A stretch of 48,898 nt of DNA from Deltaproteobacteria bacterium (GTDB lineage Bacteria; Myxococcota_A; Polyangia; JAAYKL01), in contig JAQTNF010000018.1 of NCBI GenBank assembly GCA_028713995.1, positions 1 to 48,898 on the forward strand, written 5' to 3'. The notes beneath the pieces were generated by a model. It saw only the letters and a list, made by a program, of their open reading frames with translations, made no database searches and was not told where the DNA came from. The position numbers were made by a program, and so were the translations under genes. Below, one piece after another: positions 22,471 through 30,833 of the stretch (its first letter is position 1; each line of letters opens with the position of its first letter).

Positions 22471-24036
22471 GTGCAACAGATGAACGCCCTGCTCATCTAT
22501 CCCCGTTTCCCCATCACCTACTGGGGGTTTCAGCATGGGTTGCGCCTTATCGGCAAACAGGCATCCCTGCCGCCGCTCGGTCTGCTCACTCTTGCGGCGT
22601 TGCTGCCCGGCCAATGGCATATACGTCTGGTGGACCTCAATGTGACGGCGCTGCGTGACGACGATCTCCGCTGGGCCGACATCGTGCTTACGGGCGGAAT
22701 GCTCATCCAGGTGGAATCGATGCACGAGGTCATCGCCCGCGGCCATTCTTTCGACCTTCCCGTGGCTGTCGGCGGACCGGCGCCGACCACGAGCCCGGAG
22801 CTCTTCGGCGACGCGGACGTGGTGTTTCGGGGCGAGGCCGAGGGCCGAATCGACGAGCTGTTGCGCGCGCTCCCCCAATCACCCGGCAGCCACCGCGTTC
22901 TCGACGCGCCGGCCGGGTTCCCGGACATGAAGATCGTCGCCGTGCCACGCTTCGACCTCCTCGATATTTCGAAATACGCGTCCATGAGCGTGCAATATTC
23001 GAGAGGCTGTCCGTTCCGATGCGAGTTCTGCGACATCGTCGCAATCTTCGGCCACATTCCGCGCGTGAAGACACCGGAGCAGGTGCTCGCCGAGCTCGGG
23101 GCGATCTCCCGGCTGGGCTTCAGGGGCACGCTGTTCTTCGTCGACGACAATTTCATCGGCAACAGGCTCGCCGTGAAGCGCCTCCTGCCGATGTTGCGCG
23201 AGTGGCAGCGCATGCACGGCCGGCCGTTCGAATTCTACACCGAGGCCAGCATGGACCTCGCCGCCGATCCGCGGCTCCTCGGCGCCATGGTGGACGCGGG
23301 ATTCTCGTCCGTCTTTGTCGGCGTCGAAACGCCTTCGGCGAAAGCGCTCGAACAGACGAGGAAGCTCCAGAACCTGCGCCTCGATCTGTCCGAGGCGATC
23401 AATCGGATCACGCGGGCGGGGCTCGAGGTCATGGGCGGATTCATCGTGGGCTTCGACAGCGATGGAGAGGACGTCTTCGCGTTGCAGCGGGATTTCCTCG
23501 CGCGTCAGCCGATCCCGCTCGCGATGGTGGGCATGCTCACGGCGCTTCCCGGCACGGATCTCTGGCGCCGCCTCGAGGCGGAAGGGCGATTGCGCGAGCG
23601 CTCGAGCGGGGACCAATTCGCGAGGCCCAATTTCGTGCCGGCGATGGAGGAGCGGGCGCTGCTCAGAGGCTACGCCGGGCTCATGGGATGGCTCTACTCG
23701 CCGGAGGCGTATTACGGCCGGTGCGAGGCGTATCTGGACCGCTCCGGCTCGCGCCCGAAAACGCGGCTTCCGACGCTCGGCGAGGTCGGCGCGTTGCTGC
23801 GTACGATCTGGCACGTCGGGGTCCTCGGTCCGCGCCGTCGCCATTTCTGGCGGCTCCTGGCCAGGGCCGCGCCGCGCGGCCGGATGCACCAGGCCGTGGC
23901 CCATGCGATACAGGGCGAGCATCTCGTCCGATATACGCGCGAGTTCCTCCTGCCGCGTCTGGAGCGCGCCCTGGCGGGGATCCGGACCGAGGTTCGCGAC
24001 GCGGTTCCCGCCCTCCCGAGAGTGGTGGCCCGATGA
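22471..24036 (+). CDS. B12-binding radical SAM protein (DUF4070 type, HpnP/HpnR-like)
   Basis: The N-terminal B12-like domain (LLIYPRFPITYWGFQHGL, then KQASLPPLGLLTLAALLP, and a VAVGGPAPTTSPELF strand) is followed by the radical SAM core with C180-x3-C184-x2-C187 (RGCPFRCEFCDI). Further motifs are LFFVDDNFIGNR, FVGVETPSAKALEQTRKLQN, GGFIVGFDSD and a DUF4070-like C-terminus. The wording is close to hopanoid methylases and related enzymes, but many sequences of this type have unknown substrates. GTG 22471 is chosen because AAAGGAG ends 7 nt before it; ATG 22480 is the alternative. The ATGA overlap with the pirin-like gene implies coupling, behind sigma54 promoter H. Confidence 0.85.
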   Translation: MQQMNALLIYPRFPITYWGFQHGLRLIGKQASLPPLGLLTLAALLPGQWHIRLVDLNVTALRDDDLRWADIVLTGGMLIQVESMHEVIARGHSFDLPVAVGGPAPTTSPELFGDADVVFRGEAEGRIDELLRALPQSPGSHRVLDAPAGFPDMKIVAVPRFDLLDISKYASMSVQYSRGCPFRCEFCDIVAIFGHIPRVKTPEQVLAELGAISRLGFRGTLFFVDDNFIGNRLAVKRLLPMLREWQRMHGRPFEFYTEASMDLAADPRLLGAMVDAGFSSVFVGVETPSAKALEQTRKLQNLRLDLSEAINRITRAGLEVMGGFIVGFDSDGEDVFALQRDFLARQPIPLAMVGMLTALPGTDLWRRLEAEGRLRERSSGDQFARPNFVPAMEERALLRGYAGLMGWLYSPEAYYGRCEAYLDRSGSRPKTRLPTLGEVGALLRTIWHVGVLGPRRRHFWRLLARAAPRGRMHQAVAHAIQGEHLVRYTREFLLPRLERALAGIRTEVRDAVPALPRVVAR

Positions 24037-24737
24037 TCACGCTCCGCAGGGCCATGGAGCGACACCACGTCCGGCGTCGTAAGCAGGAGGTCTGGCTCAC
24101 GTTCTTTCCACAGGACCGGACGGACCCGCTCGCCGACGGGTTCGGCGCCCTCGAGACGCTCGACGAGAGCCGTCTTTCTCCGGGCGCGATCGTCGCGCCC
24201 CGCCTGCGCCATGAAGCCGAGATCGTCACCCACGTGCTCGCGGGTTCGCTGGCGCAGGGGGACTCGACGGGGTGGTCGGGCGTCATCCACGCCGGCGAGT
24301 TCCAGCGCATGACCACCGGACGCAGCGTCCGTCACAGCGAGAGGAATGCGTCGCAGACGGACCGGGTGCACATCTTCCAGATGTCGCTGCGCCCCTGCGA
24401 GTCCGATCTCGATTGTGCTCACGAGCAGAGACTCTTCTCCATGGCGGAACGCAGGGGCGTGCTGTGCGTCGTCGCGTCGCCGGACGGACGCAGGGGGTCG
24501 CTGCGCGTCCATGAGGACGCCCTCATCTATTCGGCCATGCTCGACGTCGGGCAGCACCTGGTCCACGAGCTCCCTCAAGGGCGGCTCGCCTGGCTCCACG
24601 TCGTGCGCGGCGAGATCGTCCTCGGCGACCTCGTCCTTGCCACGGGCGACGGCGTCGGCGTTGCTGCCGAGCTTGCGGTCTCGTTCACCGCGCGGGAGAA
24701 GACCGAGATCCTGCTTCTCGACCTGCGCGAAAACTGA
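24033..24737 (+). CDS. Pirin-family bicupin protein with altered metal site
   Basis: The 234-residue protein matches YhhW-type pirins: HEAEIVTHVLAGSLAQGDST, GVIHAGEFQRMTTGRSVRHS with ERN, then a second cupin half (ALIYSAMLDVGQHLVHEL, LAWLHVVRGEIVLGDLVLA). In typical pirins the first motif reads H-P-H-R-D-M-E and supplies two His ligands; here the corresponding stretch is R-L-R-H-E-A-E, so both appear replaced by Arg. The later H-S-E pair is kept. Quercetinase-like chemistry is therefore doubtful. The ATG overlaps the radical SAM stop codon by 4 nt. Confidence 0.8.
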   Translation: MITLRRAMERHHVRRRKQEVWLTFFPQDRTDPLADGFGALETLDESRLSPGAIVAPRLRHEAEIVTHVLAGSLAQGDSTGWSGVIHAGEFQRMTTGRSVRHSERNASQTDRVHIFQMSLRPCESDLDCAHEQRLFSMAERRGVLCVVASPDGRRGSLRVHEDALIYSAMLDVGQHLVHELPQGRLAWLHVVRGEIVLGDLVLATGDGVGVAAELAVSFTAREKTEILLLDLREN

Positions 24738-24981
24738 AAGTGAAAAAGGGGGTCAGAGGGTCAGGACCCATCACATGTCATATCGCCGGGTCTTCTGTCC
24801 CGCCCTCGCGCTTGTAGGAATGGGGGCGTCCATGAGGACGCGCTGCTAGAACACCGACCGGTTTGAAGGGTCAGCCAAATCGCTGAGTTGGGCGTTGTCC
24901 TGCCGAAAACTGGCGCAGCGGCACGCACGATGATCTTCTGGGCACCAGCGGCGAGCGAGTGCTCGCGCGAGGAGGTGCGGC

Positions 24982-25253
24982 ATGAGCATCGAGCGTTGGC
25001 GACCACGACAGGCACACACGAGACAGGAGGAGATTCTTCTTCGCCGGCTCGGGCCGTTCTCCTGCAGGGCTATCACGGCGTGTCGGACGCCGAGGCCGTG
25101 GAGCTGACGGTCGTCGACCTGCGGTGGCAGATGGTTCTGGATCGGCTCGGCTGCGGCGAGCCGGCGTTCTCGCAAGGGGCGCTGTTCGATTTTCGCGAAG
25201 CGCCCGTGCCTTACCTCTACTTCCTGAAGGGGAAGCCGCCGGTGCTCAAATGA
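24982..25253 (+). pseudogene. Decayed IS1182-like (IS5-superfamily) transposase fragment
   Basis: From ATG 24982 (GAGGAGG upstream) the frame reads MSIERWRPRQAHTRQEEILL with RRLG, an N-terminal transposase segment, then loses the frame. From about 25040 another frame gives ARAVLLQGYHGVSDAEAVEL, then TVVDLRWQMVLDRLG and EPAFSQGALFDFRE, the conserved N-terminal block of IS1182-type transposases. The roughly 60 residues usually between them are missing, and the catalytic DDE domain is absent. It is an internal-deletion remnant. The intergenic stretch 24738-24981 has no gene I can support; it probably includes the element's left flank. Confidence 0.75.
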
Positions 25254-25377
25254 GACCGCCAAGCAAAGACGGGTGAACCTCTGGCCCCACCTGGGGCTCA
25301 GACCATGAAATTCCTGGGACGCCGAAGGGTGGCCCGCGACCTGTTCCAGGGGTAAAACGTCGCGCAAGGAGGCGGAC

Positions 25378-26565
25378 GTGACGGACGAAGCGAAGCAGGC
25401 GTTGCGACGCTCGCTGCCGGGGACGGTCCTGGCGCTCGGCGCCGTGAGCTTTCTCACGGACGTGTCGAGCGAGATGATCTACCCGCTTCTGCCGGTGTTC
25501 CTCGCCACGGTGCTCGGCGTGGGCGCGCTCTATCTCGGCGTGATCGAGGGTGTGGCCGAGTCGACCGCGTCCCTGCTCAAGGTGGTCTCGGGCGCGTGGT
25601 CCGACCGGCTCAAGCGGCGCAGGCCCCTGCTCGCGTTCGGCTACGGGCTGTCGGGCGCGGCGCGGCCGCTCATCGGGCTCGCGGCCGGGTGGCCGTTCGT
25701 GCTCGCCATGCGCTTCCTGGATCGGATCGGCAAGGGGCTGCGCACCTCGCCGCGCGACGCGCTCATCGCGGACGTGACCGATCCGTCGATCCGCGGCCGC
25801 GCCTTTGGCCTGCACCGGGCCATGGATCACGCCGGCGCCGTGGTGGGTCCGCTCGCGGCCGCCGGGCTGCTCTCCTACGCGGGCGTCACCTTGCGCCACG
25901 TGTTCCTGCTCGCGGCCGCGCCCGCGGTCCTGGTCATGCTCGTCATCGCGCTCGGCGTGCGCGAGCGCAAGGCGCGCGAGCCCGGACCGAGCCCTCGCCT
26001 CCGCTTCAAGGCGGGCCTCCGCGAGATGGGGCCCGGCTTTCGCAGGCTGCTCGCGGCGCTCCTCGTCTTCACCCTCGGCAACTCCACGGACGCCTTCCTG
26101 CTCCTTCGCCTTGGGGACGCGGGGCTTACGGCAGGCCAAGTGGCGCTCCTGTGGAGCGCGCACCACGTGGTCAAGATGGCCGCCACCTACGCGGGCGGGC
26201 GCCTGTCCGACCGGCTCGGCCGTCGCCCCATGATCGCGTGCGGCTGGATCGTATACGCGGCCGTGTACCTGGCGTTCGCGCTCGTCGGGAGCCGCGCCGG
26301 GCTCGTGGCCGTGTTCCTCTCGTACGGCCTCTACTTCGGCCTCACCGAGCCCGCGGAAAAGGCCTGGGTCGCGGATCTCGTGCCGGAACGCCTGCGCGGC
26401 ACCGCGTTCGGCCTGTACCACGGCGCGATCGGCCTCGCCGCCCTGCCCGCGAGCCTCCTTTTCGGCCTGCTCTGGCACGCCTTCGGTTCCCCCGTCGCCT
26501 TTGTCGCGGGTGCCGGCCTTGCCGCGATCGCGGCCGTGCTGCTGCTGCGCGTGAACGATTCCTAG
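25378..26565 (+). CDS. Major facilitator superfamily transporter
   Basis: The 395-residue protein has about 12 predicted membrane segments. Loop 2-3 reads SGAWSDRLKRRRPLLAFGYG, an MFS motif A variant (D-R-x-R-R-x-P), and the mirrored loop GGRLSDRLGRRPMIACGW appears in the second half. The opening FLTDVSSEMIYPLLPVFLA and RFLDRIGKGLRTSPRDALIA are typical of a bacterial MFS subgroup often annotated as efflux transporters. GTG 25378 is the start because AAGGAGG lies 5 nt upstream. Substrate unknown. The diguanylate cyclase gene follows after 69 nt. Confidence 0.9.
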   Translation: MTDEAKQALRRSLPGTVLALGAVSFLTDVSSEMIYPLLPVFLATVLGVGALYLGVIEGVAESTASLLKVVSGAWSDRLKRRRPLLAFGYGLSGAARPLIGLAAGWPFVLAMRFLDRIGKGLRTSPRDALIADVTDPSIRGRAFGLHRAMDHAGAVVGPLAAAGLLSYAGVTLRHVFLLAAAPAVLVMLVIALGVRERKAREPGPSPRLRFKAGLREMGPGFRRLLAALLVFTLGNSTDAFLLLRLGDAGLTAGQVALLWSAHHVVKMAATYAGGRLSDRLGRRPMIACGWIVYAAVYLAFALVGSRAGLVAVFLSYGLYFGLTEPAEKAWVADLVPERLRGTAFGLYHGAIGLAALPASLLFGLLWHAFGSPVAFVAGAGLAAIAAVLLLRVNDS

Positions 26566-26634
26566 GGAGCGCGACCCTGGCCAGTTGGGCAGATATCGGC
26601 CATATTGAGTGTTCTTGTGAAGAGGAGCCGCCTG

Positions 26635-27579
26635 ATGGTCGAGCCGCGCGAGATGAACGGAGGGAAGGACGGTACGCCGCCCGTGCGCGGCCATTCCCTG
26701 TACGCGTCCCCGACACGGCCGGAAAGGGTCGTGGACCGCATCCCGTCCCGCATCGCCTCCTGGCCCGCGCCCGCGGTCACGCTGGCCGGCGTCGCGATCG
26801 CCGCGCTCGTGGGCGCCGTGGACTACCTCGCGGCCGAGGAGCTGAGCTTCGCCCTCTTCTACCTGGTTCCCGTCGCGCTCGTGTCCTGGTTCGAGGGACG
26901 CTGGCCGGGCCTCCTGGTCGCGGCGCTCTCGACCGCCGTCTGGTACTTGGCCGACCAGCTCACGGGCCACGGGTCCGCGCACACGCTCGTGCCCTTGTGG
27001 AACGTGGCCGTGCGCTTCGTCTACTTCGCGTTCGTGGCGCTCGTGCTCGTGCGGCTGCGCGGCTCGCTCGAGGCGGAGCGCGCCATGTCGCGCGTGGATC
27101 CGCTCACGGGAGTGGCCAACGTGCGCGCCTTTACGGACGCGGCCGGCACGGAGATCGCGCGGTGCCGCAGGTACCGGCACCCCCTGTCGCTCGCCTACTT
27201 CGACGTGGACGACTTCAAGAGCGTGAACGACATGCTCGGGCACCGTGCCGGGGACGAGCTCCTTAGCGCATTGGCCTCGCGCGTGGAGGCCGGCATGCGC
27301 AGCGTGGACGTGGTGGCGCGCCTGGGGGGCGACGAGTTCGCGGTGCTCATGCCCGAGACCGGCTCGGACGCGGCTTTCGCGGCCATGGAGAAGATCGAGA
27401 AGGACGTGCGCGAGCTCATGGCGTCCCGCTCATGGCCCGCCTCGCTCAGCATCGGGCTCGTCACGTTCCTCGCGCCTCCCGAGTCCGTCGACGCGTTGAT
27501 CCACGCGGCCGACACGCTCATGTACGCGGCCAAGGGCGAGGGGAAGAACAGGATTCGCCGGGAGATCGTCGGGGAATGA
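26635..27579 (+). CDS. Membrane-bound diguanylate cyclase (GGDEF)
   Basis: The 314-residue protein has four probable membrane segments (residues about 45-150: AVTLAGVAIAALVGAV, FALFYLVPVALVSW, LLVAALSTAVWYLA, FVYFAFVALVLV), a short linker and a GGDEF domain starting at SRVDPLTGVANVRAF. The active-site loop G231-G-D-E-F235 is intact, and R222-S-V-D225, five residues upstream, matches the RxxD inhibitory site, so it should make c-di-GMP with product feedback. No EAL domain is present. ATG 26635 is preferred over TTG 26605 because GAGGAG lies 8 nt before it. It converges on the fic gene. Confidence 0.9.
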   Translation: MVEPREMNGGKDGTPPVRGHSLYASPTRPERVVDRIPSRIASWPAPAVTLAGVAIAALVGAVDYLAAEELSFALFYLVPVALVSWFEGRWPGLLVAALSTAVWYLADQLTGHGSAHTLVPLWNVAVRFVYFAFVALVLVRLRGSLEAERAMSRVDPLTGVANVRAFTDAAGTEIARCRRYRHPLSLAYFDVDDFKSVNDMLGHRAGDELLSALASRVEAGMRSVDVVARLGGDEFAVLMPETGSDAAFAAMEKIEKDVRELMASRSWPASLSIGLVTFLAPPESVDALIHAADTLMYAAKGEGKNRIRREIVGE

Positions 27580-27623
27580 GCCCAAGCTCGCGGGCCCGAC
27601 CGACCACGGTGATGTCCCTGGCA

Positions 27624-28991
27624 CTAAGAGCCTTTGAGTCGATTCTCGAGATCTCTCACGGGGTGGAAGTAGAAAGTCTTACCGACCTTCTTCATGGAGA
27701 GAAGCCCTCTGCGGACGAGATCGTATAGGTCCATCCGCGCCGTCTGATGCGTGACGTTCTGGAGCGTCATGTGCGATCTCACGGTGTACTCGCTCCTTTC
27801 CTTCTTGAGAGCGTGGACGATGAGTGCGCGCTGTCTGTGGTTGAGCTCTCGCATGTCGCCCAGGCGCGAGGAGAGGAGCTCGAGGTCCCGCGCCTTCTTG
27901 CGCAGGTAGACGTGGACGTCGTCGATCGCGCGTTTGATGAGCTGCAGATGGTACAAGATGAAATAGGTCAAATCGTTGTCGTCGGTCTCGGTGTGGAGGA
28001 AAGCCCGTGCGTACTGTGTCTGTGCCTCGCGAATGAGCCTGGAGATTGAGACGTACTCGAACATCCAGTATCCGTGGCGGAGCATCGACCAGTAGAAGAG
28101 CGAGCGAGCGCAACGGCCGTTCCCGTCGACGAACGGGTGATCGTAGGCCAACCAGAAGTGGAGGATGATCGAGCGCACGACCGGGTGCAGGTAGTAGCCC
28201 GGTGTCTTCCCGTTGGCGAAGTCGCACATCTCGGCGAGCCTGGACTCGAGCTCGGTCGCCGGAGGTGGCACGTACAGCACCTGCCCGCTGTGGTCCTCGA
28301 CGACGTGGACCGGTTCATCCGCTCTGCGAAACCGGCCGCTTTCCGACGGCTCGTCCATCGTGCCCGCCGTTATACGTCTGTGCAGGTCGAACACGATGTC
28401 GGGCGTGAGCTTTTCGCCGCGCAGTGTCCGGACGTGCTGCATCGTGGAGTAGTTGTTGAAGATCATCCGTTCGCTGCGATTGCGCGGTCGCCTGCCGCTG
28501 CGAATCATCTCCGCGGCGACCTTCCGCGTTGTCGATGCACCTTCGATCTGGCTCGAGGTGATCGACTCCTCGATGAGCGACTTGATGATGTACCGGTCTG
28601 TCTTGTCCCCGTCGGGAAGGAGCGCGTCGGAGCTGATCGCCCCGCCCGCCTCCATGTCCACGAACCGCAGGATCTCGGGCGCCGGTTCGGGCAGAGCGTC
28701 GAGGTGCGTAAATCTCCGTTTCCGACCGTCCTCAAGGGGAATCGGCTTCGACATGATCTGGCGCTGCAGCTTCATGGCGGCCCAGATCATCTCGCGGGAT
28801 ATCCCTGAAGGAGGCGTTCGACGGACGAGCTCGTCCCAGTGCAGGTAGCGCCCGTCGTGAGTGACCCCGATTCCAGAGGTGAGCGCCTTCCGAAAGAAAT
28901 CGTCCGTCAAACCCAGGACATCGGCGTTCCCCTCTGCGAACGCAGAAAGCAACTGCAAGACCGTGAACGGCGGTTTTGTTGGTGTTTTCAT
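27624..28991 (-). CDS. Fic-domain AMP-transferase, class II (self-inhibited)
   Basis: The 455-residue protein contains the Fic core with catalytic H285 in HPFVDGNGRCARS, the motif that transfers AMP from ATP to target hydroxyls. An inhibitory helix motif SSQIEG (E150) lies N-terminal to the core, defining a class II enzyme expected to be autoinhibited. The C-terminal region is helical with a winged-helix-like end (TVRSHMTLQNVTHQTARMD, then LYDLVRRGLLSMKKVGKT), common in Fic/DOC transcription-linked proteins. No antitoxin gene is adjacent, as expected for class II. Direct repeats upstream at 29013-29093 may be its operator, perhaps bound by the wHTH itself. Confidence 0.9.
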   Translation of the reverse strand: MKTPTKPPFTVLQLLSAFAEGNADVLGLTDDFFRKALTSGIGVTHDGRYLHWDELVRRTPPSGISREMIWAAMKLQRQIMSKPIPLEDGRKRRFTHLDALPEPAPEILRFVDMEAGGAISSDALLPDGDKTDRYIIKSLIEESITSSQIEGASTTRKVAAEMIRSGRRPRNRSERMIFNNYSTMQHVRTLRGEKLTPDIVFDLHRRITAGTMDEPSESGRFRRADEPVHVVEDHSGQVLYVPPPATELESRLAEMCDFANGKTPGYYLHPVVRSIILHFWLAYDHPFVDGNGRCARSLFYWSMLRHGYWMFEYVSISRLIREAQTQYARAFLHTETDDNDLTYFILYHLQLIKRAIDDVHVYLRKKARDLELLSSRLGDMRELNHRQRALIVHALKKERSEYTVRSHMTLQNVTHQTARMDLYDLVRRGLLSMKKVGKTFYFHPVRDLENRLKGS

Positions 28992-29012
28992 TGAATTGCC
29001 CCACTGCTAGAA

Positions 29013-29093
29013 TCTGCTAACTTTGTCTAAATTAGCATAACAGAAACACCCGTTCCCGCAAGGTCAAGATCTGCTAATATCCTCTAAATCATC
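29013..29093 (-). promoter_or_regulatory. Direct repeats upstream of fic, possible autoregulatory operator
   Basis: TCTGCTAACTTTGTCTAAAT (continuing TAGC, 29013-29036) is repeated imperfectly as TCTGCTAATATCCTCTAAAT (continuing CATC, 29070-29093), 57 nt apart. The first copy also holds the inverted pair TGCTAA / TTAGCA. The AT-rich block stands out between the fic start and the ABC-F 3' end and lies where the fic promoter should be. Confidence 0.5.
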
Positions 29094-29128
29094 ACTTCGC
29101 ATGTGGACGTTCCCTGCCCGAGGGCCGC

Positions 29129-30766
29129 CTACAGCTGGCGGTTTCCGGCCGAAGACGACCGGGCCAGGTACTCGGCGTAGGTGCCGTCGAACGCGCGCAT
29201 CTCGCCGCGGTCGATCTCGAACACGCGGTTCACGAGGGAGCGCAGGAAGTGCCGGTCGTGGCTGACGAGCACCACCGTGCCCGCGAACCGCTGGAGCGCG
29301 GCGAGCAGGATCTCGCGCGAGGCGATGTCGAGGTGGTTCGTCGGCTCGTCGAGCACGAGCAGGTTCACAGGGCGCGCGAGCAGTGTGGCGAGCACCACGC
29401 GGCTCTTCTCGCCGCCGGACAGGATCGAGACACGCTTCTCGACCGCGTCGCCGGGGAAGAGGAACGCGCCGCACAGGTTGTGGATGGTTCCGCGCGACGC
29501 GAGCGGCAGGGCCGCCTGCACCGTTTCGAAGACGGTCCTTGCGGGATCGAGCAGGTCGAGCGCGTGCTGGCTGAAGTAGCCCAGGCTCACGCCTGCGCCG
29601 AGCGCGGCACTGCCCTCGGTGGGCGGCGTCTGTCCCGCGATGATCTTGAGGAGCGTGGACTTGCCCGCGCCGTTGATGCCCACGACGGCCACCTTCTCCT
29701 GCCGCCGGATGAGCCCTGACACGCCTGAGAAGACGGGTTTTTCGCCTCCGTCCGGCAGGGGCCACGACTTGGCGAGCCCCTCGAGCCTCACCACCTCGTC
29801 GCCGCTGCGCGGGGCCTGCGCGAACTCGAAGCGGACGACGCGCGCCTCCGCCGGAATCTCGACGCGCTCGATCTTCTCGATCTTCTTGACGCGCGACTGG
29901 ACCTGGGCCGCATGCGAGGCGCGCGCGGCGAAGCGCGCGATGAACTCCTCCTCCTTGGCGAGCATCTCCCGCTGGCGGCGGTGGCTGGCGAGGAGCTGCT
30001 CCCTGCGGACCTCGCGCTCGCGCTCGAAAAAGTCGTAGTCGCCGCTGTACGTGGTGACGGTCCGGCCCGCGATCTCGACGATGCGCGTCACCACCCGGTT
30101 CATGAACTCGCGGTCGTGGGTGGTCATGAGCAGGGCGCCCTTGAACGAGCCCGCGAGCCACTCCTCGAGCCAGATGATCGACTCCACGTCCAGGTGGTTG
30201 GTCGGCTCGTCGAGCAGCAGGATGTCGGGTTTGAGCGTGAGGATGCGGGCCAGCGCGATGCGCATCTTCCACCCGCCGCTGAACGTCTCCACCGGGCGGT
30301 CCCGCTCGCCCTCGCCGATGCCGAGGCCGCTAAGGACGGTCTTGGCACGCACGTCGAGATCGTAGCCGCCCAGATGCTCGAACGACTCCATCGCGTCGCC
30401 GTAGCGCGCGAGGAGCGCGGCCATCTCCTCGTCGCTGCACGGCCCGCCCATGGCCGCCTCGAGCGCCTTGAGCTCCTCGCCCAGGCGCAGCACCCCGCCC
30501 GCGACGGCCATCACCTCGGCCAGCGCCGAGCGCCCGGCCATGTCGCCCACGTCCTGCGAGAAGTAGCCCACCACGGAGCGGTTCGGCCGCGAGATCTCGC
30601 CCGCGTCGGGCTGCTCCTCCCCGGCGATGAGACGGAAGACGGTGGTCTTGCCCGCGCCGTTGGCGCCCACGAGGCCCGTGCGGCTGCCCGACGGCAGCTG
30701 GAAGCTCGCGTTCCTGAACAGGACCTGCGCGCCGTACTGCTTCGAGATGTCGGTGAAATGGATCAT
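29129..30766 (-). CDS. ABC-F family ATPase (ribosome-associated translation factor type)
   Basis: The 545-residue protein has two ABC domains and no membrane segment. Domain 1 has Walker A GANGAGKTT, signature FSGGWKMRIALA and Walker B LLLDEPTNHLD; domain 2 has GINGAGKST, LSGGEKSRVVLA and LVLDEPTNHLD. The interdomain linker (FFEREREVRREQLLASHRRQ, then a Lys/Glu-rich helix) is the P-site tRNA interaction motif region. Both catalytic Glu residues are present. Such proteins act on the ribosome in translation control or antibiotic resistance. MIHFTDISKQYG at 30766 is taken as start because it matches the usual N-terminus; no clear Shine-Dalgarno sequence is seen. Confidence 0.92.
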   Translation of the reverse strand: MIHFTDISKQYGAQVLFRNASFQLPSGSRTGLVGANGAGKTTVFRLIAGEEQPDAGEISRPNRSVVGYFSQDVGDMAGRSALAEVMAVAGGVLRLGEELKALEAAMGGPCSDEEMAALLARYGDAMESFEHLGGYDLDVRAKTVLSGLGIGEGERDRPVETFSGGWKMRIALARILTLKPDILLLDEPTNHLDVESIIWLEEWLAGSFKGALLMTTHDREFMNRVVTRIVEIAGRTVTTYSGDYDFFEREREVRREQLLASHRRQREMLAKEEEFIARFAARASHAAQVQSRVKKIEKIERVEIPAEARVVRFEFAQAPRSGDEVVRLEGLAKSWPLPDGGEKPVFSGVSGLIRRQEKVAVVGINGAGKSTLLKIIAGQTPPTEGSAALGAGVSLGYFSQHALDLLDPARTVFETVQAALPLASRGTIHNLCGAFLFPGDAVEKRVSILSGGEKSRVVLATLLARPVNLLVLDEPTNHLDIASREILLAALQRFAGTVVLVSHDRHFLRSLVNRVFEIDRGEMRAFDGTYAEYLARSSSAGNRQL

Positions 30767-30833
30767 GTCGCGGTGTTGACTCGCACTCCGGGCGGCACTC
30801 GACACACTTCATGAAAGAGCCGGGCTCGCGGGC

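Noticed and set aside
24888-25253. An intact 121-residue protein starting at 24888
   Set aside because: The frame joins non-coding flank with the middle of a transposase; the true N-terminal segment is in a different frame from 24982.
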